Shown: positions 16,506 to 25,241 of the stretch, piece by piece
How positions within the stretch are numbered: position 1 is the first letter of the stretch
Layout: every line of letters begins with the position of its first letter
Origin: Hydrogenophaga sp. IBVHS2
GTDB taxonomy: Bacteria; Pseudomonadota; Gammaproteobacteria; Burkholderiales; Burkholderiaceae_C
DNA length: 64,000 nucleotides
Assembly: GCF_002127215.1 (NCBI RefSeq)
Contig: NZ_NFUT01000002.1
Coordinates: forward strand, 654,162-718,161
Direction: 5' to 3'
Notes under the pieces: generated by a model
What the model was told of the DNA's origin: nothing
The model's input: only the letters and a program-made list of their open reading frames with translations
Database searches by the model: none
Made by a program: the position numbers and the translations under genes

Positions 16506-17147
16506 ATGAAGCTCTACAACTACTTCCGCTCTTCCGCCTCGTTCCGGGTCCGCATCGCCATGGCCCTCAAGGGCCTGTCCTACGAGTACCTGCCGGTGCA
16601 CCTGGCGCGAGGCGACCACAAGCTGCCGGCCTATGCCGACATCGCTGCCGAGGGTCTGGTGCCGCTGCTGGAGCTGGACGACGGCACCCGCCTGACCCAG
16701 TCGATGGCCATCATCGAATACCTCGACGAGACCCATCCCGAGCCGCCGCTGCTGCCGTCCGACGCGCTGGGCCGCGCCCGGGTGCGGGCGCTGTCGCAGA
16801 TCGTGGCCTGCGAAATCCACCCCATCAACAACCTGCGGGTGCTCAAGTACCTGGTGCGCGAACTGAAGGTGGACGAAGAGCCCAAGAACACCTGGTACCG
16901 CCACTGGGTGCGCAGCGGTCTGGAAGCCTTCGAAAAGCAGCTGGCCGCCGGCCCGACCGGCCGCTACTGCCACGGCGACACGCCCACCCTGGCCGACTGC
17001 CTGCTGGTGCCGCAGATCTTCAACGGCCAGCGCTTCAACGTCAGCTTCGACGGCCTGACCCACACCATGCGCGTGTTCGACAACTGCATGGCGCACCCGG
17101 CCTTCCAGGCCGCCGAGCCCAAGGCCTGCCCCGACTTCGAGGCCTGA
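16506..17147 (+). CDS. maiA: Maleylacetoacetate / maleylpyruvate isomerase (zeta-class GST)
   Basis: 213 residues with a thioredoxin-like N-domain carrying the zeta-class signature SSASFRVRIAMALKGL, then QSMAIIEYLDE and an all-helical C-domain. These enzymes use glutathione to convert the cis to the trans form of maleylacetoacetate (tyrosine breakdown) or maleylpyruvate (gentisate breakdown). With the FAH-family gene at 14103 it could provide the last two steps of either route. The stop shares a base with the next start (TGATG), so it is translationally coupled to pgeF. Confidence 0.9.
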   Translation: MKLYNYFRSSASFRVRIAMALKGLSYEYLPVHLARGDHKLPAYADIAAEGLVPLLELDDGTRLTQSMAIIEYLDETHPEPPLLPSDALGRARVRALSQIVACEIHPINNLRVLKYLVRELKVDEEPKNTWYRHWVRSGLEAFEKQLAAGPTGRYCHGDTPTLADCLLVPQIFNGQRFNVSFDGLTHTMRVFDNCMAHPAFQAAEPKACPDFEA

Positions 17148-17932
17148 TGGCCGGGCTGATGCCCCAGGTGCTCACGCCCGACTGGCGTTTGCCCACGGGC
17201 GTGCGGGCCCTGTGCACCACCCGGGCCGGTGGTGTGTCGGCACCGCCCTACGACAGCTTCAACCTGGGCGACCATGTGCGCGACGACCCGGTGCATGTGG
17301 CCACCAACCGCGCCCGGCTGGCCGGGCTGACCGCGCCGGCCCGGCCGGTGTTCCTGCAGCAGGTGCACGGCACCCGGGTGCTGCGGCTGCAGGCCGACGC
17401 GGCCCATGTCGCGGCCAGCCAGGGTGCCCAGGCCGATGCCTGCCTCACCACCGAGCCCGGTGTGGCCTGCACCATCATGGTGGCCGACTGCCTGCCGGTG
17501 CTGTTGGCCCATGCTTCGGGCCGGGCGGTGGCGGCCGCGCATGCCGGCTGGCGTGGGCTGGCCGGCGGGGTGCTGGAGGCCACGGTGCAGGCACTGGTCG
17601 ACGCTGCCGGCCCGGGTGCCGTCAGCGCCTGGCTGGGGCCGTGCATCGGTCCGTCTGCCTTCGAGGTGGGCGACGAGGTGCGGGAGGCCTTCGGGTCAGC
17701 GCCCGCCGCGCGGGCCTGCTTCGTCCCGCACGGGCCCGGCAAATGGCGGGCTGATCTGCCGGCCCTGGCCCGCCTGCGGCTGCAGCAGGCCGGCGTGGCC
17801 GAGCTGCACGGCAACGACGGCACACCGGCGTGGTGCACCGTCACGCAGGCATCAGTCTTTTTCTCGCACCGGCGCGACGCTGCCCGCCTCGGCAGCACCG
17901 GGCGCATGGCCGCCTGCATCTGGTTCGGCTGA
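17147..17932 (+). CDS. pgeF: Polyphenol oxidase-family protein PgeF (YfiH), peptidoglycan editing factor
   Basis: 261 residues with the family metal-site motifs QQVHGTRV, VADCLPVLLA, AAHAGWRGLAGG and LGPCIGPSAFEVG, which supply the His and Cys ligands. The family was first described as a multicopper-type laccase or purine nucleoside phosphorylase and is now linked to removing wrongly incorporated serine from peptidoglycan precursors. The start overlaps the maiA stop. The last 81 nt overlap an opposite-strand membrane protein gene. Confidence 0.9.
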   Translation: MAGLMPQVLTPDWRLPTGVRALCTTRAGGVSAPPYDSFNLGDHVRDDPVHVATNRARLAGLTAPARPVFLQQVHGTRVLRLQADAAHVAASQGAQADACLTTEPGVACTIMVADCLPVLLAHASGRAVAAAHAGWRGLAGGVLEATVQALVDAAGPGAVSAWLGPCIGPSAFEVGDEVREAFGSAPAARACFVPHGPGKWRADLPALARLRLQQAGVAELHGNDGTPAWCTVTQASVFFSHRRDAARLGSTGRMAACIWFG

Positions 17933-18145
17933 GGCCTGGGCCGCCGCCAGTTCGGCCGCTTCCCGGGCCTTGCGCTCCTTGCGCCGCGTGGGTGTGCGCA
18001 TCACGTACACCACGATGGTCATGGGCAGCACGCCGTACAGGAAGAAGGTGATGATGGCCCCGAGCACCGAGCCGGTGGTGTTGGTGGCCTCGGCCACCGC
18101 CATCATCAGCACCACATACATCCACGCAATGACGACCAGGTACAC
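17852..18145 (-). CDS. Two-span membrane protein of unknown function
   Basis: 97 residues with two hydrophobic helices (YLVVIAWMYVVLMMAV and IITFFLYGVLPMTIVVYV) and a basic then Ala-rich cytoplasmic-looking tail. I chose the GTG at 18145 because GGAAG lies 5 nt before it and the protein then starts at its first helix, as I recall for homologous hypothetical proteins. No in-frame ATG fits well. It overlaps the end of pgeF by 81 nt on the other strand and is divergent from phaC. No function can be assigned. Confidence 0.65.
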   Translation of the reverse strand: MYLVVIAWMYVVLMMAVAEATNTTGSVLGAIITFFLYGVLPMTIVVYVMRTPTRRKERKAREAAELAAAQASAEPDAGGHAPGAAEAGSVAPVREKD

Positions 18146-18285
18146 AGCTGCTTCCAGGGGCCGGCATCGGGGGCGGAATGGCGTCAGCCGGGCGGAAGGC
18201 GCGCGGCCGATACTGGTGCAGGGCCGGGTATAACTGCCCCAGAGCCTCCCATAATAGGTGGAGGCCAATTCCAGAGGAGACGATC

Positions 18286-20073
18286 ATGGCATCGGGCAAG
18301 ACGGCGGGCGGCAACGGGCCGAACGATCCGTGGCAACAGGCCACGCAGCACCTGCAGGCTTTCCAGCAGAACCTCATGGGGCAGTGGACGCAGATGGCCC
18401 AGGCCATGCCGGCCATGGGCATTCCGGGCGTCGGTGGCGCCGGCGCTTCGCCCTTCGGCATGCCGGGCATCGAGCAGCTGTTCAGCCAGGCCAGCGGCCC
18501 GGCGGTGCGGCTGGACCCGGCCAAGCTGATCGAGATCCAGAAGACCTATCTGCAGGAGGCCGTGGCGCTGTGGAACCAGGGCGCCACTGCCCGCCCGCAG
18601 GGCGACCGGCGCTTCGCCGGTGATGCCTGGGCCAGCAACCCGGTGGCCGGCTTCACCGCTGCGGCCTACCTGCTCAATGCCCGCACCCTCATGGCCATGG
18701 CCGATGCGGTCGATGGTGATGAAAAAACCCGCACCCGGGTGCGCTTCGCGGTGCAGCAGTGGATCGACGCCAGTGCGCCCAGCAATTTCCTGGCCTTCAA
18801 TGCCGAAGCCCAGAAGAAGGCCATCGAGACCCAGGGCGAGAGCATCGCCAAGGGCGTGGCCAACCTGCTGCACGACATGAAGCAGGGCCATGTGTCCATG
18901 ACCGACGAGAGCGTGTTCGAGGTCGGCAAGAACGTGGCGACCACCGAAGGCGCCGTGGTGTTCGAGAACGAGCTGTTCCAGCTCATCGAATACAAGCCGC
19001 TCACCGCCAAGGTCTACGAGCGTCCGTTCCTGCTGGTGCCGCCCTGCATCAACAAGTTCTACATCCTCGACCTGCAGCCCGAGAACTCCTTCATCCGCTA
19101 TTGCGTGGAGCAGGGCCACCGCACCTTCGTCGTGAGCTGGCGCAACCCGGACGAATCCCTGGCCAAAAAGACCTGGGACAACTACATCGAGGACGCCGTC
19201 ATCCGTGCCATCGGCGTCACGCAGGACATTTCGGGTGCCGAGCAGATCAATGCCCTGGGCTTCTGCGTGGGTGGCACCATGCTGGGCACCGCGCTGGCCG
19301 TGCTGGCCGGGCGCGGCGAGGAGCCGGTGCACAGCGCCACCTTCCTCACCACGCTGCTCGACTTCCGCGACACCGGCATCCTGGATGTCTTCATCGACGA
19401 GGCCTTCGTCAAGTTCCGCGAGATGCAGTTTGCCGATGGCGGCCTCATGCCCGGGCGCGACCTGGCCACCACCTTCAGCTTCCTGCGGCCCAACGACCTG
19501 GTCTGGAACTACGTCGTGGGCAACTACCTCAAGGGCGAGACGCCGCCGCCCTTCGACCTGCTGTACTGGAACTCCGACAGCACCAACCTGCCCGGTCCGT
19601 ACTACGCCTGGTACCTGCGCAACCTGTACCTGGAAAACCGCTACACCCGCCCCGGCACCACCACCGTGTGCGGCCAGCCGATCGACTTCCGCAAGGTCAA
19701 GCTGCCGGTCTACCTCTACGGCTCGCGCGAAGACCACATCGTGCCCATCGGCGGGGCGTATGCCAGCACCCAGCTGTTTCCGGGCAAGAAGCGTTTCGTG
19801 ATGGGTGCTTCGGGCCACATCGCCGGCGTGATCAATCCGGCCAGCAAGGGCAAGCGCAGCCACTGGACCGGCCCGGCCAACCGCTTCCCCGAGAAGGTGG
19901 ACGACTGGATCGCCGGTGCCACCGAACACCCCGGCAGCTGGTGGACCGACTGGGCGGCCTGGCTCAAGCCCCTGGCCGGCAAGCAGATCGCAGCACCCAG
20001 GACCTACGGCCGGGGCAAGACCTACACCGCCATCGAGCCCGCACCGGGCCGCTACGTCAAGGCGAAGGCGTAA
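18286..20073 (+). CDS. phaC: Class I poly(3-hydroxyalkanoate) synthase PhaC
   Basis: 595 residues, typical of class I synthases. The catalytic Cys is residue 327 in the lipase-like box GFCVGG. The Asp is in YGSREDHIVP and the His in GASGHIAGV. The N-terminus (about 90 residues) is Gly/Met/Gln-rich, as in the granule-binding variable domain. It polymerises (R)-3-hydroxybutyryl-CoA on PHB granules. AGAGGAG precedes the ATG. It heads phaC-phaA-phaB, the standard betaproteobacterial order. The 140 bp upstream contain a TATAAC that could be a -10 box but no convincing regulator site. Confidence 0.97.
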   Translation: MASGKTAGGNGPNDPWQQATQHLQAFQQNLMGQWTQMAQAMPAMGIPGVGGAGASPFGMPGIEQLFSQASGPAVRLDPAKLIEIQKTYLQEAVALWNQGATARPQGDRRFAGDAWASNPVAGFTAAAYLLNARTLMAMADAVDGDEKTRTRVRFAVQQWIDASAPSNFLAFNAEAQKKAIETQGESIAKGVANLLHDMKQGHVSMTDESVFEVGKNVATTEGAVVFENELFQLIEYKPLTAKVYERPFLLVPPCINKFYILDLQPENSFIRYCVEQGHRTFVVSWRNPDESLAKKTWDNYIEDAVIRAIGVTQDISGAEQINALGFCVGGTMLGTALAVLAGRGEEPVHSATFLTTLLDFRDTGILDVFIDEAFVKFREMQFADGGLMPGRDLATTFSFLRPNDLVWNYVVGNYLKGETPPPFDLLYWNSDSTNLPGPYYAWYLRNLYLENRYTRPGTTTVCGQPIDFRKVKLPVYLYGSREDHIVPIGGAYASTQLFPGKKRFVMGASGHIAGVINPASKGKRSHWTGPANRFPEKVDDWIAGATEHPGSWWTDWAAWLKPLAGKQIAAPRTYGRGKTYTAIEPAPGRYVKAKA

Positions 20074-20115
20074 AGCCGGGCATCCGATTTCCTCCCTCTT
20101 CATCTGGAGTCATTC

Positions 20116-21294
20116 ATGGACGACATCGTCATTGTTTCCGCCGCACGCACCGCCGTCGGCAAGTTCGGCGGCACGCTCGCCAAGACCCCGGCCACCGAGC
20201 TGGGCAGCATCGTCATCAAGGCCCTGCTGGAGCGCAGCGGCCTGCCCGCCGATGCGGTGGGCGAGGTGATCATGGGTCAGGTGCTGGCCGCAGGCGTGGG
20301 CCAGAACCCGGCCCGTCAGGCCATGATGAAGGCCGGCGTGGCCAAGGAAACCCCGGCGCTCACCATCAACGCGGTCTGCGGCTCCGGCCTGAAGGCCGTG
20401 ATGCTGGCAGCGCAGGCCGTGGCCTGGGGCGACAGCGAGATCGTGATCGCCGGCGGCCAGGAGAACATGAGCGCCAGCCCGCACGTGCTGCTGGGCAGCC
20501 GCGACGGCCAGCGCATGGGCGAGTGGAAGATGGCCGACACCATGATCGTCGACGGCCTGTGGGATGTGTACAACCAGTACCACATGGGCATCACGGCCGA
20601 GAACGTGGCCAAGGCCCACGGCATCACCCGTGACATGCAGGACGCCCTGGCCCTGGCCAGCCAGCAGAAGGCGTCTGCCGCGCAGGACGCCGGCCGTTTC
20701 AAGGACGAGATCGTCGGCGTGCACATCCCGCAGAAGAAGGGCGACCCGCTGGTGTTCGACACCGACGAGTTCATCAACAAGAAGACCAGCGCCGAAGCCC
20801 TGTCCGGCCTGCGTCCGGCCTTCGACAAGGCCGGCTCGGTCACGGCCGGCAACGCCTCGGGCATCAACGACGGCGCGGCCGCCGTGATGGTCATGAGCGC
20901 GAAGAAGGCCGCCGCCCTGGGCCTCACGCCGCTGGCGCGCATCGCGTCCTTCGGCACCAGCGGTCTCGATCCCGCCACCATGGGCATGGGCCCGGTGCCG
21001 GCCTCGCAGAAGGCCCTGGCCCGCGCCGGCTGGAAGGCGTCCGACGTGGACCTGTTCGAGCTGAACGAGGCCTTTGCCGCCCAGGCTTGCGCCGTCAACA
21101 AGGCGCTCGACATCGACCCGGCCCGCGTCAACGTGAACGGCGGTGCCATTGCCATCGGCCACCCCATCGGCGCCTCGGGCTGCCGCATCCTGGTGACGCT
21201 GCTGCACGAGATGCAGAAACGCGGCGCCAAGAAGGGCCTGGCGGCCCTGTGCATCGGCGGCGGCATGGGGGTTTCCCTCGCTGTCGAACGTTGA
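20116..21294 (+). CDS. phaA: Acetyl-CoA acetyltransferase (beta-ketothiolase) PhaA
   Basis: 392 residues of biosynthetic thiolase. The acyl-accepting Cys88 lies in NAVCGSGLKAV. The C-terminal catalytic His is in GHPIGASGCR and the second Cys in CIGGGMGVS. It condenses two acetyl-CoA to acetoacetyl-CoA, the first step of PHB synthesis. It lies 42 nt after phaC and 66 nt before phaB, so all three are likely one transcript. Confidence 0.96.
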   Translation: MDDIVIVSAARTAVGKFGGTLAKTPATELGSIVIKALLERSGLPADAVGEVIMGQVLAAGVGQNPARQAMMKAGVAKETPALTINAVCGSGLKAVMLAAQAVAWGDSEIVIAGGQENMSASPHVLLGSRDGQRMGEWKMADTMIVDGLWDVYNQYHMGITAENVAKAHGITRDMQDALALASQQKASAAQDAGRFKDEIVGVHIPQKKGDPLVFDTDEFINKKTSAEALSGLRPAFDKAGSVTAGNASGINDGAAAVMVMSAKKAAALGLTPLARIASFGTSGLDPATMGMGPVPASQKALARAGWKASDVDLFELNEAFAAQACAVNKALDIDPARVNVNGGAIAIGHPIGASGCRILVTLLHEMQKRGAKKGLAALCIGGGMGVSLAVER

Positions 21295-21360
21295 GGCGAT
21301 CGATACGATCAGCGTGTCAAGTCAGCAATACACATCAGCGAATCACAGCGAAAGGTCCCC

Positions 21361-22098
21361 ATGAGTCAGAAAGTTGCGTATGTCACCGGCGGCATGGGTG
21401 GCATCGGCACCGCCATTTGCCAGCGCCTGCACAAGGAAGGTTTCAAGGTCATCGCCGGTTGCGGCCCCACCCGCGACTACCAGAAGTGGCTGGACGAGCA
21501 GAAGGCCCTGGGCTACACGTTCCACGCCTCGGTGGGCAACGTGGGTGACTGGGACTCCACCGTGGAAGCCTTCGCCAAGACCAAGGCCGAGCACGGCTCC
21601 ATCGACGTGCTGGTCAACAACGCCGGCATCACCCGCGACCGCATGTTCCTCAAGATGAGCCGCGAGGACTGGGACGCGGTCATGAACACCAACCTGGACT
21701 CCATGTTCAACGTCACCAAGCAGGTGGTGGGCGACATGGTCGAGAAGGGCTGGGGCCGCATCATCAACATCAGCTCGGTCAACGGCGAGAAGGGCCAGGC
21801 CGGCCAGACCAACTACTCGGCCGCCAAGGCCGGCATGCACGGCTTCTCCATGGCGCTGGCGCAGGAACTGGCCACCAAGGGCGTGACCGTCAACACCGTG
21901 AGCCCGGGCTACATCGGCACCGACATGGTCAAGGCCATCCGCCCGGACGTGCTGGAGAAGATCGTGGCCACCGTGCCGGTCAAGCGGCTGGGTGAGCCCA
22001 GCGAGATCGCGTCCATCATTGCCTGGCTCGCCAGCGAGGAAGGCGGCTACGCCACCGGGGCCGACTTCTCGGTCAACGGCGGCCTGCACATGGGCTGA
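21361..22098 (+). CDS. phaB: Acetoacetyl-CoA reductase PhaB (short-chain dehydrogenase)
   Basis: 245 residues of classical SDR fold with cofactor motif TGGMGGIGTAI, NNAG in VLVNNAGITRDRMF, the catalytic Ser in NISSVNG and Tyr/Lys in YSAAKAG. It reduces acetoacetyl-CoA with NADPH to (R)-3-hydroxybutyryl-CoA for PhaC. It ends the pha block; the following secreted-protein gene starts 2 nt after its stop and may be read from the same transcript. Confidence 0.96.
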   Translation: MSQKVAYVTGGMGGIGTAICQRLHKEGFKVIAGCGPTRDYQKWLDEQKALGYTFHASVGNVGDWDSTVEAFAKTKAEHGSIDVLVNNAGITRDRMFLKMSREDWDAVMNTNLDSMFNVTKQVVGDMVEKGWGRIINISSVNGEKGQAGQTNYSAAKAGMHGFSMALAQELATKGVTVNTVSPGYIGTDMVKAIRPDVLEKIVATVPVKRLGEPSEIASIIAWLASEEGGYATGADFSVNGGLHMG

Positions 22099-22100
22099 CG

Positions 22101-23912
22101 ATGGTGTGGCGGCTGCCCTCCCTGGCGGCCGCCGCGCTGGCCGCACTGCTGGGCGTCTGCACCGCCCTGCAGGCGGCCACCCCGGATCCGTGGCAGGACG
22201 ATCTGCGTCCCATTGCCCGGTCCGACTGGACCCGCGAGCGAGCGGCCCACCTGCTGGAGCGCACCGGCTTCGGTCCGCTCCCCATCGAGATCGACCGCGC
22301 CGCGCGCGACACGCCACAGCGCGTGGTGCAGCGGCTGGTGTTCTACCGGCAGACCCCCGACCCGCAGCCCGCCTTCGTGCATTCCGGTGCCTTCGACGAA
22401 GGCCTGGACCCGTTCGACCCCTCCCGACCGGCCGCCACCGACAAGGCGCGTGCCACCGGCCAGGCCCTGGGCGTGAGGGTCAAGCCCGAAGGCAACCGGC
22501 GCATGCAGCAGGTGGCCGACCGCTACCTCTACTGGCTGCGCGCCAGCCGCCTGGAAACCCAGCGCGTGGGCTACTGGTGGGCCCACCGCATGCTCACCAC
22601 ACAGCGCCCCCTGCAGGAAAAGCTCACCCTGTTCTGGCATGGCCACTTCGCCACCAGCGAAGAGAAGGTGCGCGACTACCGCAAGATGCTGATCCAGAAC
22701 GAGACCCTGCGCCGCCATGCCGACGGCCCGTTCCGTGACCTGCTGCTGGCCGTGGCCCGCGACCCGGCCATGCTGGCCTACCTGGACGCCGGTGTGAACG
22801 TGAAGGGCGCACCCAACGAGAACTTCGCCCGCGAGATCATGGAGCTGTTCACCCTGGGCGTGGGCCACTACAGCGAGCTGGACATCCGCGAGGCCGCGCG
22901 CGCCTTCACCGGCTGGAACTACCGAGGCACGCGGTTCGTGCTGGACCGCAGCCGCCACGACACCGATGCCAAGACGGTGCTGGGCCGCACCGGCCCCTGG
23001 ACCGGCGAGCAGGTGATCGACATCCTGCTGGACCAGCCGGCCGCCGCCGAATTCGTGGCCACCCGGCTCTACCGCTTCTTCGTGCGCGACGAGGTCTCGC
23101 CGGGGCTGCAGCGCCAGCTCGGCGACCTGCTGCGCAGTCAGGGCTACCGCATCGCGCCCTTCCTGCAGACCCTGTTCCTCTCGCGCGACTTCTACAGCAG
23201 CGCATCGGTCGGCGCGCACATCAAGAGCCCGGTGGAGCTGGTGGTGTCCACCTACCGCCGCCTCGGGCTGCAGCGCGTGCCCGGCATCCCGGACTTCAAC
23301 GACACCACCGAGGCCATGGGCCAGAAGCTGCTGTTCCCGCCCAACGTGGCCGGCTGGGCCGGCGGGCGCAGCTGGATCACCCCGGGCCTGCTGCTGGTGC
23401 GCGGCAACTTCGTGTACGACACCGTGTTCCCGCCGATCGACTTCGTGGCGAACGACCGGGTGCCGGCGCAGCTCTACCAGATCATCTCGGTGGCCGACCG
23501 CCTGGCCCTGGGCCAGGACGTGACCAGCGCCACCCGGCCCGAGGGCAAGGAGGTCACCTCCATGTCCAACCAGGGCGACCGTGACGAGGACTTCAACACC
23601 CGCCTGGCCAGCTACCACGCCTGGCGCAAGGCCATCGAGAAGGTGCAGCCCATCCCGCGCGACCCGGCCCGGCTCGACCTCTCGGCCCTGGTGCGACAGG
23701 CCGGCTGCCGCACCGCGCAGGACGCGGTCGACCACCTGCTGCTGCGCTTCATGAGCCTGCCGGTGGACGCCGACACCCGCAGCCGCATCACCGCGCTGCT
23801 GCAGGCCGAACTCGGCACCACCGACCTGGCCCGCGCCGACACCTACATGGAGGACGCTCTGCGGCAGGTGCTGCACGTCATCCTCTCGCTGCCGGGTTAC
23901 CAGGCCAGCTGA
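22101..23912 (+). CDS. DUF1800 domain secreted protein
   Basis: 603 residues with an N-terminal signal peptide (hydrophobic 8-25, cleavage near LQA-AT) and the DUF1800 region: HLLERTGFGP, LTLFWHGHFATS, LAYLDAGVNVKG, NFAREIMELFTLGVG and YYSELDI-type repeats of conserved Asn/Glu. Function of the family is not established. It is nearly always next to a DUF1501 gene, as here (9 nt downstream), so the two probably form a periplasmic complex or act in succession. Why the pair follows phaB is unclear; the 2-nt gap suggests readthrough from the PHB operon. Confidence 0.9.
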   Translation: MVWRLPSLAAAALAALLGVCTALQAATPDPWQDDLRPIARSDWTRERAAHLLERTGFGPLPIEIDRAARDTPQRVVQRLVFYRQTPDPQPAFVHSGAFDEGLDPFDPSRPAATDKARATGQALGVRVKPEGNRRMQQVADRYLYWLRASRLETQRVGYWWAHRMLTTQRPLQEKLTLFWHGHFATSEEKVRDYRKMLIQNETLRRHADGPFRDLLLAVARDPAMLAYLDAGVNVKGAPNENFAREIMELFTLGVGHYSELDIREAARAFTGWNYRGTRFVLDRSRHDTDAKTVLGRTGPWTGEQVIDILLDQPAAAEFVATRLYRFFVRDEVSPGLQRQLGDLLRSQGYRIAPFLQTLFLSRDFYSSASVGAHIKSPVELVVSTYRRLGLQRVPGIPDFNDTTEAMGQKLLFPPNVAGWAGGRSWITPGLLLVRGNFVYDTVFPPIDFVANDRVPAQLYQIISVADRLALGQDVTSATRPEGKEVTSMSNQGDRDEDFNTRLASYHAWRKAIEKVQPIPRDPARLDLSALVRQAGCRTAQDAVDHLLLRFMSLPVDADTRSRITALLQAELGTTDLARADTYMEDALRQVLHVILSLPGYQAS

Positions 23913-23921
23913 AGGCATGGC

Positions 23922-25175
23922 ATGACGCACCACCACCACCCTGACGCCGCACACCCCGACGCTGCCCACCGCGTCCCCAGCCGGCGCGACATGCTGCGCA
24001 CCCTGGCCGGCGCCGGGCTGGTGGCGGCCTGGCCGGTCTCGGCCCGCGCTGCGGCCCAGGCTGACGCCGCCGGCGGCCGCCCTGGCCGCATCCTGGTGGT
24101 GGTGGAGCTCACCGGCGCCAACGACGGCCTCAACACCCTGGTGCCCTACACCGACGACGCCTACTACCGGCTGCGTCCGCAGATCGCCGTGCCGGCCCGG
24201 CGCGTGCGCCGCATCGACGACCGCTTCGGCTTCAACCCCGGCATGGCCGGCTTCGAGCGGCTCTACAAGGACGGCCACATGGCCATCGTGCACGGCTGCG
24301 GCTATGCACAGCCGTCGTTCTCGCACTTCACCTCGGCGGCCTACTGGCACACCGGTGTGCCCAACGGCGGCGAGCCGCACGGCTGGCTGGGCCGCGTGGC
24401 CGATGCCATCGACCCCGGCCTCACGCCCAACTTCATCGTCAACATCGACGAGCGCCAGTCGCTGGCGGTGCGCGCCCGTCGCCATGTGCCGGTGGTCTTC
24501 AACGACCCCGACCGCTTTGCCCGCAAGGGCCTGCACGCCAGCCGGCCGCTGCTCGATGGCGCGCTGGCCCCGGTGGCGGGGCAGGGCGCCACCGCCCGCT
24601 ACCTCGACGACGTGGCCCGCAGCGCCCGCGAGGCCTCGGCCCAGGTGCGTGCCGCCTGGGAGGCGTACCGCACGCCGGTGGACTACGGCATCATTTCCAT
24701 GGACCTGCCCAAGGTCGCCAGCATGATCAGCGCCGGCATGCCCACCCGGCTGTACCACGTGGCCTACCGCCACAACGCCTTCGACACCCATGTGCAGCAG
24801 ACCGACCTGCACCAGCGCCTGCTCACCTATGTGTCCGACGCCGTGTCCGGCTTCGTGAAGGACCTGCAGCGCATCGGGCGCGCCGACGACGTGGCCGTGC
24901 TGGTCTACTCCGAGTTCGGCCGCCGCCCGGCCGAGAACACCAGCCTGGGCACCGACCACGGCACCGCCAACCACATGTATGTGGTGGGCACCCGGGTCAA
25001 GGGCGGCCACTTCGGCGAAGCACCGTCCCTCACCCAGCTGGACGAGACCGGCAACCAGCGCCACACCACCGACTTCCGCCGCGTCTACGCCAGCCTGATT
25101 GAAGGCTGGCTGGGGCATGCCGACAGCGCCTCGCTGCTGTACGGACGGTACGAGACGCTGCCCTTGTGGGCCTGA
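23922..25175 (+). CDS. DUF1501 domain protein with Tat-type signal and His-rich N-terminus
   Basis: 417 residues. The region SRRDMLRTLAGAG is a twin-arginine signal. The mature part is alkaline-phosphatase-like DUF1501: VVVELTGANDGLNTLVPY, the VHGCGY and FSHFTS region, YSEFGRRPAEN and GTDHGTANHMYVVG. It is preceded by an unusual His-rich stretch (THHHHPDAAHPDAAH) that contains a short repeat. Export of folded protein suggests bound metal, but the substrate is unknown. It is the partner of the DUF1800 gene just upstream. Confidence 0.9.
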   Translation: MTHHHHPDAAHPDAAHRVPSRRDMLRTLAGAGLVAAWPVSARAAAQADAAGGRPGRILVVVELTGANDGLNTLVPYTDDAYYRLRPQIAVPARRVRRIDDRFGFNPGMAGFERLYKDGHMAIVHGCGYAQPSFSHFTSAAYWHTGVPNGGEPHGWLGRVADAIDPGLTPNFIVNIDERQSLAVRARRHVPVVFNDPDRFARKGLHASRPLLDGALAPVAGQGATARYLDDVARSAREASAQVRAAWEAYRTPVDYGIISMDLPKVASMISAGMPTRLYHVAYRHNAFDTHVQQTDLHQRLLTYVSDAVSGFVKDLQRIGRADDVAVLVYSEFGRRPAENTSLGTDHGTANHMYVVGTRVKGGHFGEAPSLTQLDETGNQRHTTDFRRVYASLIEGWLGHADSASLLYGRYETLPLWA

Positions 25176-25241
25176 AGCCTGGGCGCAGTGCCCGGACGGG
25201 TTCGCCGGGGGACAATACTGGCTTACCCGAGCGCTCCCCCC

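Noticed and set aside
18225-18240. TATAAC before phaC as a confirmed promoter
   Set aside because: No convincing -35 box at the right distance; mentioned only as a possibility in the phaC entry.
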